From Combretum micranthum (taxonomy: Eukaryota > Streptophyta > Magnoliopsida > Myrtales > Combretaceae), in the NCBI GenBank assembly GCA_024138025.1, contig JAMXBD010001208.1, forward strand, positions 186,001 to 250,000: a stretch of DNA of 64,000 nt. The letters run 5' to 3'. Positions 39,597 to 51,140 of this stretch are shown here, piece after piece. A model generated the notes under the pieces. That model ran no database searches. It was not told where the DNA came from and saw nothing but the letters and a program-made list of their open reading frames with translations. The translations under genes and the position numbers were made by a program. The number at the start of each line of letters is the position of its first letter. The stretch's first letter is position 1.

Positions 39597-39750
39597 CTCC
39601 TCCTCCTTCACCTCCTGCATATAACGATCCATTCACTTGCTTTGGAGCTTTCCCCACTTGGTTTCTCACGCCAGCTTCGCATTAGCCCAAAACTGAAACA
39701 TTACACCCAGAAGAAGAAGAAGAAGAGGAAACAAGGGACAGCAAAACTTC
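39597..39750 (+). promoter_or_regulatory. Presumed PMK core promoter and 5' leader
   Basis: A pyrimidine patch (CTCCTCCTCCTTCACCTCC) at about 39597-39616 is typical of plant core promoters. CATATAAC follows at about 39618, and an (AAG)n stretch at about 39711-39728 lies in the presumed leader just before the ATG at 39751. The transcription start was not located. Confidence 0.4.
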
Positions 39751-42700
39751 ATGGAAGTGTGAGCTCATCGTCTTCCATTTTTTCGATCATATCATTTTAC
39801 TATTCCTTAGCTGTGTCCTGGAATCTGGAATCGGTGTTTTAAATCTTGGGTTCTTTCTTTTCCCAAGTTTATTGTATTATGCATTATTTTCTTCAACTGG
39901 GTTTTTGTTTTGTGGTCATATATAAGAAGCAGTGATCAAGTAGTATGCGAGGGCTGTTAAAAAATGCTCGGGATGGAATTTGCCCATATTAAAATAGTGT
40001 TCTAGTTCGTGGAAGCAGTGCTTGGATCAAATACTCGAATGAGGGAATTTGATGGGATAATATCTGGGACATGGAGATTTTTTCGGTATCTCATTTGTAA
40101 TTATTGATTTTCTTGTCATGAAATTGCTGGAATGAATATATTTAATCATAGTTTAGTTATAATAGTGATTTTGTATATTAAGATTGAGTTCAGAATCTAA
40201 TTTTGATTCTCCAATTCATAGATTATCAAATATCATTTTTCCAGTTTGTTTATCAGTAGTGGCAGTGACAACGGAATATCATCATCTTTTTTTATTTTTC
40301 CACCAAAGCGAAAATTATTGTTCAATATATGAAATTGTTTACTATTGATTACGACTTTTTCTACTGCAATATTTTGGTTGAAGCATTCTAAGTCCAAAAG
40401 GCAAAATTCATTTCGAGTTTCTAAAGCAAGGTGCTTGGTGCTTGGAACCCCATCTATCATTAGTGTTCTTGAAATTAGATAGCTCTAATTGCTTGTTACT
40501 GAATATGAGTCATAGCGTTTGGTTAATTATGGGATTTGATTTTCAAATTATGTGTTTACACGTTCCATTTTGTTTCCTTTGTATTGTGAATCAGTGTTGC
40601 TTCAGCCCCTGGAAAGGTGTTGATGACTGGTGGTTACCTCATCTTGGAGAGGCCAAACGCAGGGATTGTTCTTAGTACAAATGCTAGATTCTATGCGATT
40701 GTCAAGCCGATTCATGAAGAAATCAAACCTGATAGTTGGGTCTGGGTACAGACTTCTTGTTTTTCTCCTTTAATTTTCATAATGTTTGCAAATTTGCTTG
40801 AGAGGTGAATTAGCCATTCTGGTTGGCCACTCAGTGAGAAGAATCACCCTAGATCTTCTTTGCTTACCACTAAAAAATTTACCCGTTGATAATAAAATTT
40901 ACCCATTTGGAGACATGTAAAATTCATGTTATTTGTTTGCCACTAAAAATCACCCAAGATTGTCTTTGCTTCTGGTATTTTTCACTGAAACTATAGCTCT
41001 TCATGTTCGTTTCTCAGGCATGGACAGATGTGAAACTAACATCTCCTCAGCTGTGTAGAGAAAGCATGTTCAAGTTGTCTCTGAAGCAACTGACACTCCA
41101 ACCCGTCTCTCTAGGCAAGTTTCTACTCATTGTTTCTAGGTCTAGGACAAGCAGTTTTGTGACTTCAATAATAGATCCTCAGACCATGAATACTTAAAAT
41201 CATTTTTTATATACATTTGAATTTTAGTCATTCCTTTTATATATTAGCAATGTCAAAAGACAAATTATAGTCATTCCTGGTTCAGAAAAGCATGAATGAT
41301 GTTTATTTGATGTAGAATCATATAATAGCGGACAATGAGATGAGACTCTGAGACTTTTCTAATCGGCTTGTTCTTAGTGATTCAAGAAACCCCTTTGTGG
41401 AGCATGCTATACAGTATACTGTGGCAGCTGCATATGCAAGACTCGATGAGAAGAAGAAAGATGAACTTCACAAATTATTACTACAAGGTGCCAGTATCTT
41501 TCATATGTAAACTCTGGTAAATGTCTTAACTCAGAAACATGATGTTCTAACCAGCTCCCTTTGCAGGTCTTGACATCACAATCTTGGGATCCAATGACTT
41601 CTATTCGTATCGAAATCAGGTAGCTTAATTATTCATTTGTCTTGAAAATTTCTCCTGTCTCATGAAAGCTCTTGGATGCTCATCTTTTTCATGTTTATTT
41701 GCCTGAGTATCCTCTTGAATTTGTTAGATGATGCAATTTCAAGTTTCTTTCAGCTAATCATCACTTGTCGACATTACTGTTGTTAGTTGTTTCGATGATC
41801 TTGCTATTAGAACTGCCAGTATTTTACTAATTATTTTATTTTTTGGGGTAATGTTGGATAAACCGGCCAGTATTGAATGCCGTCTCTTGAAAGAATGAAG
41901 AGCTGAATGTTGCTCTACTTTTTCTTCTCCAGATTGAAGCACAGGGACTCCCTTTGACACCGGACTCACTGGCTGCTCTCCCTCCTTTTGCATCAATCAC
42001 CTTCAATTCTGGGGATTCAAATGAAGCAGACTGCAAACCTGAAGTTGCAAAAACTGGCTGGGGTCATCGGCAGCAATGACCACTGCTGTTGTCGCTGCTT
42101 TGCTTCATTACCTTGGAGTTGTCAATCTAAGCTTAGTGTCAGATCATCAGAGCCAGAATTCACAGGACCTCGATGTGGTGCACACGATTGCTCAAAGTGC
42201 TCACTGCATTGCACAAGGAAAAGTTGGAAGTGGGTTTGATGTCAGTTCTGCAGTATATGGGAGCCAGCGCTATGTCCGATTTTCACCAGAAGTCCTTGCT
42301 TCTGCTCAGGTCTATTTTTCTCCCTCACTCTTCACCACTCTCACACAGAAACTTTCAACTCATTGGAATTAGTTTATTCTAACTGCAACCATTATATGTT
42401 ACTATCACCAAACAAGCTGTTAGCCTTTGATCTTTGAAGAAAGGAGTGAATATCTGCACAGACCTCTCAAGCATGGTTCATACATTGATCTTATGACTCT
42501 GTTTTCAAGTGAAAGCAAAAAATATATGAAATGAAAATATTCTGCAATGAGCCACCAGCCAGACGGTTCATACATTGATCTCATATTGCAGTGAGCCACC
42601 AGTCATATTCCCCTGCAGATGATCCTTGATTAGATGATGATGCATGTATCTGAAGTTTTAGATAAAGTGGGAGGGGACTTGTTTACTTTTGAAATCATAA

Positions 42701-45700
42701 TCACTTATTGTATATTGAGATGGAAATCTTTCCCATGTCTAATTGAGCTATGTTTTTCTTATATTAGAATGCAGTGAAGGGCATTCCTTTACAAGAAGTT
42801 ATCAGTAACATATTAAATGGGAAATGGGACCATGAAAGGACTAAGTTCTCCTTGCCACCACTGATGACCCTGGTGTGTTTCCTCACATGGCTCTTACAGT
42901 ATACAACTTTGTTTAGATTGACTAATGCATAAGCATATTGTCATCATTGTTCATCCGTATCCATTAAAGCTATTGATTCCGTGCCCCTTATAATTCCATC
43001 CTGTAATATGCTTAAGCATACAATCATCCTATTGATGGTGTCATCAGTTTTTGAATGTGTGTGCACTATAATCTGTGATAATTGCATTATACTCTGCTGA
43101 AGTAGTTTACTGACTGAAGTTACAACTTAAAAACTCTTGACTCCACAACTTTCAATTTTGTCCCACTATGCGGTAATTACGTAATATTCTGCTGGAGTGT
43201 TTACTGTGAAATTTCAACAATAGCACCTGGACTCAGTGACTTCCAGTTTTATCCCTACTATGCGGTAATTATGCTATATTCTGTTGGTGTGGTTTACCGT
43301 CTGAAATTACAATTATAATTCCTGGACTCATTAACTTCCAGTTTTATCATTACCTATTCCAAGTTTATCCTTTCAATCTTTCCATTGTTCCAGGTGAAAA
43401 AATCTCACTCTATATGTTAGGCTGTTTCCAGCTAGGCTTATCTTTTGTGTGGATGGCATGTGGAAGGCCAAATCAAGCCCATGTTCTATATTTTTCGTTT
43501 CTTCAATTTGACACATTAAGTGTCTTTTACCACCTCATGTATGTTTTTGACATTTCTCTGTATGATGTTCCTGGCCATTTTATTCACCTGCTTACTAGTT
43601 CAAAGATAATTCTTTCAAATACTAATGTTTCCTCACATGAAGATTAGTAGATATCTTTCTTTCGGTAATTTATTTAGATATCTATACCAGGGTAAGATTG
43701 AGGGAAGCAAGTACTGTGAGATAAGAATGCGGACAAGCTATTGCTATTTGACATACTCTCCAAATGTTTTAATTGTTTTTCTTTCACTTAGTAGCATTTT
43801 TACTTACTAGCTTTGCATTTTCCATTTCCCATTTGAACAAAAAATTATTGTTGTTCCCTCAGATTATGTATTCAAACTCGTCTGAAAATGTACTCATTCT
43901 GCTAGTTACTGGGAGAACCTGAACTGGGGGGTCATCTACACCATCAATGGTGGGTGCTGTTAAAAAATGGCAGAAGGCTGATCCTCAAAGATCTCTTGAG
44001 ACATGGAAAAATCTGGCACATTCTAATTCAGCTCTTGAAGCCCAATTCAATTTGTTAAGCAATCTAGCAAAAGAAAATTGGGATGTATATAAAAGCGTGA
44101 TTCAGAAATGCAGCCTGCTTAAAGCAGATAAGGTACTGGTTGGAACTGATATCTTATCTTTGAAAGGAGATTCATTTAAGTTCGATAATATTTTTTGGGC
44201 CCGAAAAATTTCTCCCCCTATAAGTTAATTATCTTTGATGTTACTTTACAGAATCTCTTCTGTAAGAGAAAACTGTGTTTTTGGTTTTTAAATTAGGAGA
44301 AACTGCAACCTTTTGAGAATTGGAAATGTGTTCTTGTTGGTGACATCATATATTATAGGTTGAACACTATTGCCTAGAAGTTTGTAAGTGTTCCTACAAA
44401 CAAGCTTTTTAACTCACCCAGAGAATTCTTCTGCTGTCAAAAATGTACTAGGCTGGCAAGGGGCACGATGTATAGAAATTATGTTCTAGTAGGAAAAGCT
44501 TAAGAAAACAAATTTGCATAGATTTTCTTAATCATGCATTCATGCCACCCATAAATTTCTTTGGCTTCTCTGCTCAATTTTTCACTTTGGTTATTGGTTT
44601 TTTAAATGAAACAGTAACTTTTAAGTTTTATACAGAGAATTCTGAGGTAGACCTTTACATGCTTCCTCTAGTACCTCAGCTGTAGTCTTAGACTGTGCAT
44701 TCAATGCCATCAGTGTAGATATAAATGGAGGAACTTTTGCTTTGAAAGGATGATATGCCAGTGAAATGAAATGAGAACTTTTCCAAACAAATGCTCCTTT
44801 ATCTGACCAGCTGTTGAGCATCTTCTTAATGTAGTGTTGCCATGTTCCTAATTATGATTTTGTGATTACACTCTGGTTCAAGGCATTGGTTTTCCATGCA
44901 TGAAAGTTACATAAAGAATATGACCTTTTTAACTGCTCAGATGATACATTTTCTCTAACACCAAATTGCTTCAGCTGCAGTGAAAGCATACTTTCCTACT
45001 TGAGTTGATGCTATTAAAGGGTAGCTTTAAGACCATGCACATTGCACTTATCTAGTGTGAAAGGATATGAAGCAAGGCCTCTTTCACGTCTCCATCCTCT
45101 CCTGGACATCTCTCTTGTTGAGAAATGGGAGCAAGTCATTTCTAGAAACTGCTAGTATAAGAGTTCAATGGGTTTATTTTAATTTTATGACCCAAACGAA
45201 TTAGTAATTAAAGCTAGAAAGTTCCATGGATTGAATAGCCATGTAAACTGTACTGGGAAATGGATTTGTAGATGTGCTCCTTTCTACTCTACTTCTATGT
45301 TATGTAGATACTATTTATGCATTTGATGAGCTTTTATGTCATATAAGTTGGCATTGTGGCCTAGACGCATAAGTCATGCATTTATTTTTTTTTATTTTTT
45401 TTTTAAGCTCTAGTGAAAGGATTAACTTACTACACTATTTATGCTTGCCACACATTTACTTATTGCTCAATTTTGAGTAGTGAAGATGTTTGACAAACTC
45501 TATGACTCAACAATTTTCCAGATAAATGCAGTATTCTATATCTTGCATTTGTTTGTATGTGGGCCATGTAATTTTCTTAATAGACATCTGTCTCTAATTC
45601 ATAACTTTTGCTTATTTTATATCTTAAACAGTGGATGGAGCTTGCCACTCAGCCAGGAGAAGAAGCCATAGTTAAAGCTCTTTTAGCAGCAAGAGATACT

Positions 45701-46880
45701 ATGCTAATGATCAGAAGTTATATGCGCCAGATGGGTGAATATGCTGGTGTTCCAGTAGGTTCCTATTCCCCAAATGATGCATGTTGTAGAGTTGACATCT
45801 TCATTGACAGCATGCTATTAGATAATGATACTTATCTGCATTTGTGGTAACTTATGATGCTGCATGGTATATGTTTTCGACACATGGGAAAGCCTGGTCA
45901 AATGATAGATGCATTTAGTCCAACACGATCGCTGAAAAGATTTCTTTTCACATTGAATACAAAATTCATTTCTTGATGCCTCTAATGTGTATATAATTTA
46001 TGGACTAATATCTGAAACAATTTGAAAAGTCACAAATCAAGAAGATCAGATACTGTGACATGTGATTCTAAAATGCAAAACGCATTAGCCTACCTTAAAA
46101 ACTTACCATCACTGGAGAGTATCCCACATAACTATACCTGATTTGATGAGAACAACCTTTCTTGAAATGGTCTGTGCTCTGACAGTTAAAAATCTATATT
46201 ACTGTGCAGAATTCCCTGTAGGAGATTTGCCCCTTGATGGTTAAGCCTGTCAAATTTTTGAATACTATACCGACAATTTACCACACTTTGTACCTCTCTG
46301 CTTTGCAATTTGTAGATTATAAATGACCACTCTGTAACCTTTAATTGTTTTTAAGATGGTCATTCTGGATGAAGAGCATTGATATTAGATTTGGGTCACT
46401 CTAACTCACTTTCCTAATGGAAAAATGTTCCCACATTCAGTCGTGATCATAATTATCTATGGTGCACATCTTGTCAAGTGAATACTTGTGAAGTCTAAAT
46501 ACTTAACTAGGGTATAGTCTTATTTCAGATGAAGTCTGAAATCTGATAGGTTGCTCCAAGGGGCATCCCATGATGGCTTTTTCCTCAGTGACCATACTTT
46601 GCCTGTTCTGATTTGTAGATTGAACCTGAAATGCAAACAAAGTATCTAAATGCCACCATGGAAATGGAGGGGGTATTGTTAGCTGGGGTTCCTGGAGCTG
46701 GTGGATTTGATGCAATCTTTGCTGTCACACTGGATGATTCTCACAGCAAAGTCTCAAAGGCATGGAGCTCGCTCAACATTCTGGCCATGTTAGTTAGAGA
46801 AGACCCTCGTGGTGTATCTTTAGAAAGCAGCGACCAAGGACCAAGGAAATTACATTCATGTTTCTTCCATTCAGATATAA
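39751..46880 (+). CDS. PMK: Phosphomevalonate kinase, with frameshifts as sequenced
   Basis: Exons: 39751-39758, 40595-40745, 41018-41114, 41378-41487, 41567-41619, 41933-42309, 42768-42872, 43906-44132, 45632-45754, 46619-46880. The enzyme (GHMP kinase family) converts phosphomevalonate and ATP to diphosphomevalonate in the mevalonate route to sterols and other isoprenoids. Landmarks: MEV|VASAPGKVLMTGGY, VLSTNARFYAIVKP, NPFVEHAIQYTV, LGSNDFYSYRNQIE, PEVAKTG then a split GLGSSAAM, GKVGSGFDVSSAVYG, MVGAVKKWQ, MRQMGEYAGVP and GVPGAGGFDAIFA. Exons total 1513; five missing bases give 1518, 505 residues, about the length I recall for the plant enzyme. Losses are inferred near 41107-41114, 42056-42060 (breaking the GLGSSAA nucleotide-binding motif), 43919-43922, 46833-46836 and 46851-46860. 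The three-residue first exon fits by phase. Intron 3 appears to start GCAAGT. The stop at 46878-46880 is the one in the restored frame; as sequenced the frame runs on to 47077. Confidence 0.92.
43076..43360 (+). repeat. Minisatellite in PMK intron 7, unit about 93 bp
   Basis: A partial unit, then copies at 43105-43198, 43199-43291 and a partial one from 43292, each beginning GTTTAC and containing TATGCGGTAATTA and ATTCTG-TGG. The third copy ends before the TATGCGG block. Confidence 0.8.
44621..44850 (-). other. Antisense open frame inside PMK intron 8, unidentified
   Basis: On the minus strand about 75 codons run without a stop, starting just after an ATTAG acceptor-like site near 44850 and ending TAA at 44621. 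Part reads GTWQHYIKKMLNSWSDKGAF and SKTTAEVLEEACKGLPQNS, which looks protein-like rather than random. Further upstream on the same strand, about 44960-45110, similar fragments (QLKQFGVRENVSSEQLK, SYPFTLDKCNVHGLK) are broken by stops. It could be a retro-pseudogene inserted in the intron. I do not recognise the family. Confidence 0.3.
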
Positions 46881-49800
46881 TTGATTTCCATTTTAACTGT
46901 ACACGAGGACATGAGAGCTTTCGATTCCACATTTGTTGTACATTAACCTTTTATAGGAAAACATTTCTAGGTCAGTGGATCTCCCATATCATGAAAAGAT
47001 GGCTAAATCTGCTTCTTCTTCTTGGGAGGAAACATTGCTATTCCTTTTTAAGTGCCGGTTTAGGATTTTGGTGGTGACAATTAAAGATTTCACTTGTTAG
47101 ATTATGTTGCAACTTGCTTGGAATGGATAGATTCCAGCGGTTGGTTTCTTTTGTTGCCCCATGTACTGAATAAATCTTCTGACGTTCGTGTGTATGTAAT
47201 TTATTCTCTATTTCCCCAAAGGTTGGAAAAAAAAACATAAATTGGTATTTCGATAAAAAGAACATTAATTTTTATGGTATTCATTAGGTAATTTTCTGGT
47301 GTGATCCTTCAATATCTTGTCTAATCATCTGTCTATTTCCATTTTTGTTGCTTGTTGGAAGATCTCCAAGCCAAACCAAAGATGGAGCTTCCCCACGATG
47401 ATCATTCAAATAGAATACCATTCACCAGCAATCTCTGTAAGAGAAAGCTCCATCTTTAGAATGACGAAGCAATTTCGCTATCTTGTCATAATTTCATAAC
47501 TATAGATTGTAGAAACACTCTTGGGACAATCGTAAATAAATATTTTAAACTTTGATTTTGGTATAGATATATTTCTAAATTTGTAAATTGATTATATATA
47601 TATATATTAAGTTAGAAAATACATGAAGATCAAAATTTATGTTAAAGTATATTTTGTTAAATACAACATTGTTTCTCTATCAAGAACAAAATTGATTTTT
47701 TTTTTTAAACTCTAAAGTTATTTGCCAATTTATTAAATTTTAAAGGTATCAAAGCAAGCTGTGAAAGCATAGATTGTACTTGCGTTGTTAAAGTTTCCTG
47801 GCGGTTAGTAGCTTTTTTTCCTTATAAATGCTCTATCATTATGTTTGAGAAAAGATAAGGAATTAGAAAGGAAGTGAAGAATCAAAAGAAAAGAAAATGA
47901 GAAAAAAAGTTAATTTTTCCATTATTTGGAAAACAAAGTAAATGAAGAGAATAGAAATTAGTAAAAACTTTATTTTAAAATTTTAAAATTCATTATTACT
48001 AATAGCCCTTCATAAATAATAGTTGATTGAAATGATAATATTTGTGATGGGTAAAGTTATAAATTTAACAATTTTTCTCTCTTTTCTCCAATTTGGCGAG
48101 AATATTTTTTGGTGAGGCCAATGGCATTGATTCCACCCAACAATTCTTACCAAAAAAGGAAAATAAATGAAAAAAAAAAAAAGAAGCTCTATAAAAAAAA
48201 TATAGAAATGCTATAATTAAAATCGCGACTCCAAGTTAGGAATTCATTTTTTAATGAAAATGATTTTAGAAAAATGGCTAAAATTATGACGTGGAGGCAT
48301 GATATTACCTAAACAAAATTTTCACTACTTGCTGCATTTGTAAATCAATCCAAATACAAAGTTATATAATTTGTTCTTGCAATTTCATCTGAAAAACAAT
48401 ACTGCGGCATATATCCATATTCCACAATATTTAGACCCATCCACATACTTCACAAACAACCACTGTAACATTGTATTAATTTGTCGATATGAAAAAATGT
48501 AGCTCCACAAATAATTAATAATCGTATATCAAAAGACAATGCATGAAATAGTAATATGTTAATATGACTGATATGGTTCAGATTACAAGTTCTTAAAAGG
48601 AAATACATAAAATCAATTATATAAAATGGTAACTATTGGTGTCATTTACTCCTCCTCTTATCTCATTGTCGTAGCTAGCTAAGGCTCTAGCTATGATGAT
48701 GGCTAAGTTTGTAATTGGGTTAACTACATGCCATCCCCATCCTCACCCAGGCAGATTGTATTGTAGGGTAGACTCCAATGCATTAGGTGCATCCAGTTTA
48801 ACATGAGTAAGACCTTTACCCATATAATCAATAGAAGCTTGTGCATGCCTTCTTCTCTATGGAGCTAGAAGATCTGTAAAGGTGCTCCATAGTTCTCTTC
48901 CAGAGGTGTCTCATATGAAGTGGAGCATGGCACTAAAAGTCTCAAATCTTCAAGCGAAGATTGAGGGAGCGTTTATCCTTAATATCAGGTTGGGCATGCC
49001 TATAGGCTTGCCTCTTGCCCTGATCTTCTCCAATGGCCTGTAGCAACATCTTTGAGAACTATTGGGGTGGTGAGGAGTCGTCTCTATCATCAGCTGGAGA
49101 TTCAGGCTTTGATGGGTCATTTAGAACCTACATGAACTACTCTACTACACTATCAACCTGTAGCATCTCAATAGAATGCATTGGTACTCCATGCAAAGGA
49201 ATCAACAAATGAAACCAGACAACATTGCATAATACGCATTCAATTAGGAAAGGATTACATGGATAGGAAAACAAGTGCAACAACTAGCTCATGACTTACC
49301 ATGTACCAACGAAGTGACTGACAAATGAAACCAAAATACATTACATAATAGTTGTTCAATTAAAAAGGATTATGTGTGAATAAGGAAAGCAATTGTAACA
49401 ATTAGCTCATGACATACCGTGTACCCCTATATAGCCCTAGTATGACTTACTGGTTGAGTGATCTAAGTATACTACGACTTAATCTTGTGCCACTCCATCA
49501 AGTGGTCCTTTTACAAGCTCTAACTAAATTACTAAATTCAGATGAACAACCCACCTCTCCAACCAATAGGCATGGTAAGTTACTTAGTTGATCTCCATTT
49601 AATTGTGCAAGTTTAACTCATGTGAAAACCGTCTTATGTCCACAGGCTCTACAATGCACTATGTCCTTAAACCATCTTGCACACAATTCGAGTGATAATG
49701 CTCTTCAAGATAGAAGCACGTAAGCGGGATACACGTAAACTAGATATTGTTGCTTATCTGATAATAATTAGGTAGTTAGCCGAGTCAGCATAGTGTACAT

Positions 49801-49899
49801 GGACCAAACAACTTGCATTAAACAAAACCATCAAATGAAGAACAATGAAATAAAGATTATGACATAAATGTACATTGATCAATCATTGTGTACTTGATC
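46881..49899. other. PMK 3' region and AT-rich spacer, then weakly coding-like remnant
   Basis: After the PMK stop comes probable 3' untranslated sequence. AT-rich DNA without genes runs to about 48.65 kb. From about 48.65 to 49.9 kb base composition is less extreme and may continue the decayed transposon whose transposase lies at 50.2-51.1 kb, but no domain was recognised. Confidence 0.5.
47378..47457. repeat. Perfect 13-bp inverted repeat downstream of PMK
   Basis: AAAGATGGAGCTT (47378-47390) and AAGCTCCATCTTT (47445-47457) are exact complements with a 54-base loop, about 0.5 kb after the PMK stop. Confidence 0.8.
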
Positions 49900-50155
49900 A
49901 TATGCTTCATATTCAAATGCATCGTGATACTAGATCAACGTGTGGGTTAGTTATGTTCATATTAAAGTCAGAACTCAGCCCAAATCCATGGTCCACCCTC
50001 ACTCACAATTGTCAACTGTTTATGAATTGATGCTATATCTAAGAAGTGGTTCCATGATCAAACCTATAGTAGCACCAAAGGGTCACTAATCTCTTAGGCA
50101 TATACATGATTAGCTATACATGGCAATCAATATAACTAAGACAAGGATATCGACG

Positions 50156-51140
50156 CTACACATATTTTCCATTTGCTTGTAGGTCCACAAAGGTGTAGGG
50201 TATAAGAAAAACTAGATTCTGTGACTTTCCGATGAAGGTTTTCTTTCCTAAATTCCAAAATACGTTTATCGTATTGTTGTATGATACCTTATCTGCATCC
50301 TCTAATGTATCATTAAAATTCTCTATCAACCAAGACATTAAAGGTTGGAAGCCTTGAATATGTTAACTTAATGGCCTAACCCCAATAGTTGCACACATAT
50401 TTACTCATCTTAGTTTGTTTTTCCTATCATTACATGTCCATCTTTAGGTAGTCCAACCAAATTTGAAAATCTTGCGGTGTAACTGTGATCTCGCCTCTAG
50501 GAAGTGGAAGGTATGAATATCTTGGTGCCATCTCTCTACTAAAGCTGTAATGAGATCTCTTATAACGTAAACAAGGCATCACCTTAGAAACTAGCTCCAA
50601 GAGTCCTCACACTCGTCATCGACCATGTGTATGCTAAGGACAACATGGTTCACTTTATTTGCTACTTTCGCTGTCAATAGCTTATGCTCGAATTTCCCAT
50701 ATAGGAAGGTGCCATCAATGGTAATCACTGGCCTGCAATCAATGGAAATTTATCAAAAACACATGGTATGAGTTTTATAAGGAGATTCAATTGATTCATG
50801 ACATACTTATAATGGACAAATGTTTCATTATAGGGTCTAAAGGCCTAGAGAGTTTGTCAAATATGATAATCGGGATTATTTGTCTCCATATTTCTCCACT
50901 CAAGCTAGTATTTGAATGTGTCTTGGTTAGGCATTTAGAATATCAGATATGCGCACTACATATGATTATAACTATTTGCCATATATTTTTCAATTGCTTT
51001 CCTCTTTGCCTCGTGATTCGCCTTAAGTGAATAGAAACACATCCCTTCCATACTTCAACTTGGAGATCTTCACTTTCACAAGGCAAGTTTTTTACCGTCA
51101 CACCTTGAGGGTAACCTAGACAAAACAATTCTGCCATACG
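50156..51140 (-). pseudogene. MULE transposase joined to a plant mobile domain, decayed
   Basis: Read on the minus strand. About 51060-50970 gives ANHEAKRKAIEKYMANSYN, then LEWRNMETNNPDYH and AFRPYNETFVHY, the MULE N-terminal part. A GT-AG intron (50806-50735) precedes RPVITIDGTFLYGKFEHKLL and VDDECEDSW, the MULE catalytic-core signature. After a stop at 50591-50593 comes LITALVERWHQDIHTFH, then, one frame over, PRGEITVTPQDFQIWLDY, and later SWLIENFNDTLEDADKVSY (50338 downward), all matching the plant mobile domain. The transposase is truncated soon after the DDE-region signature, and several frameshifts and stops are present. Mobile-domain modules are known in plant MULE and gypsy transposons as well as in host proteins such as MAIN. 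This copy cannot be active. Confidence 0.78.

Noticed and set aside
25161..43360. Repeat arrays considered as CRISPR
   Set aside because: These are two- or three-copy tandem repeats without regular spacers in a plant genome.
46881..47077. Extension of the last PMK open frame
   Set aside because: The extra residues follow a base loss at about 46835; in the restored frame PMK stops at 46880.
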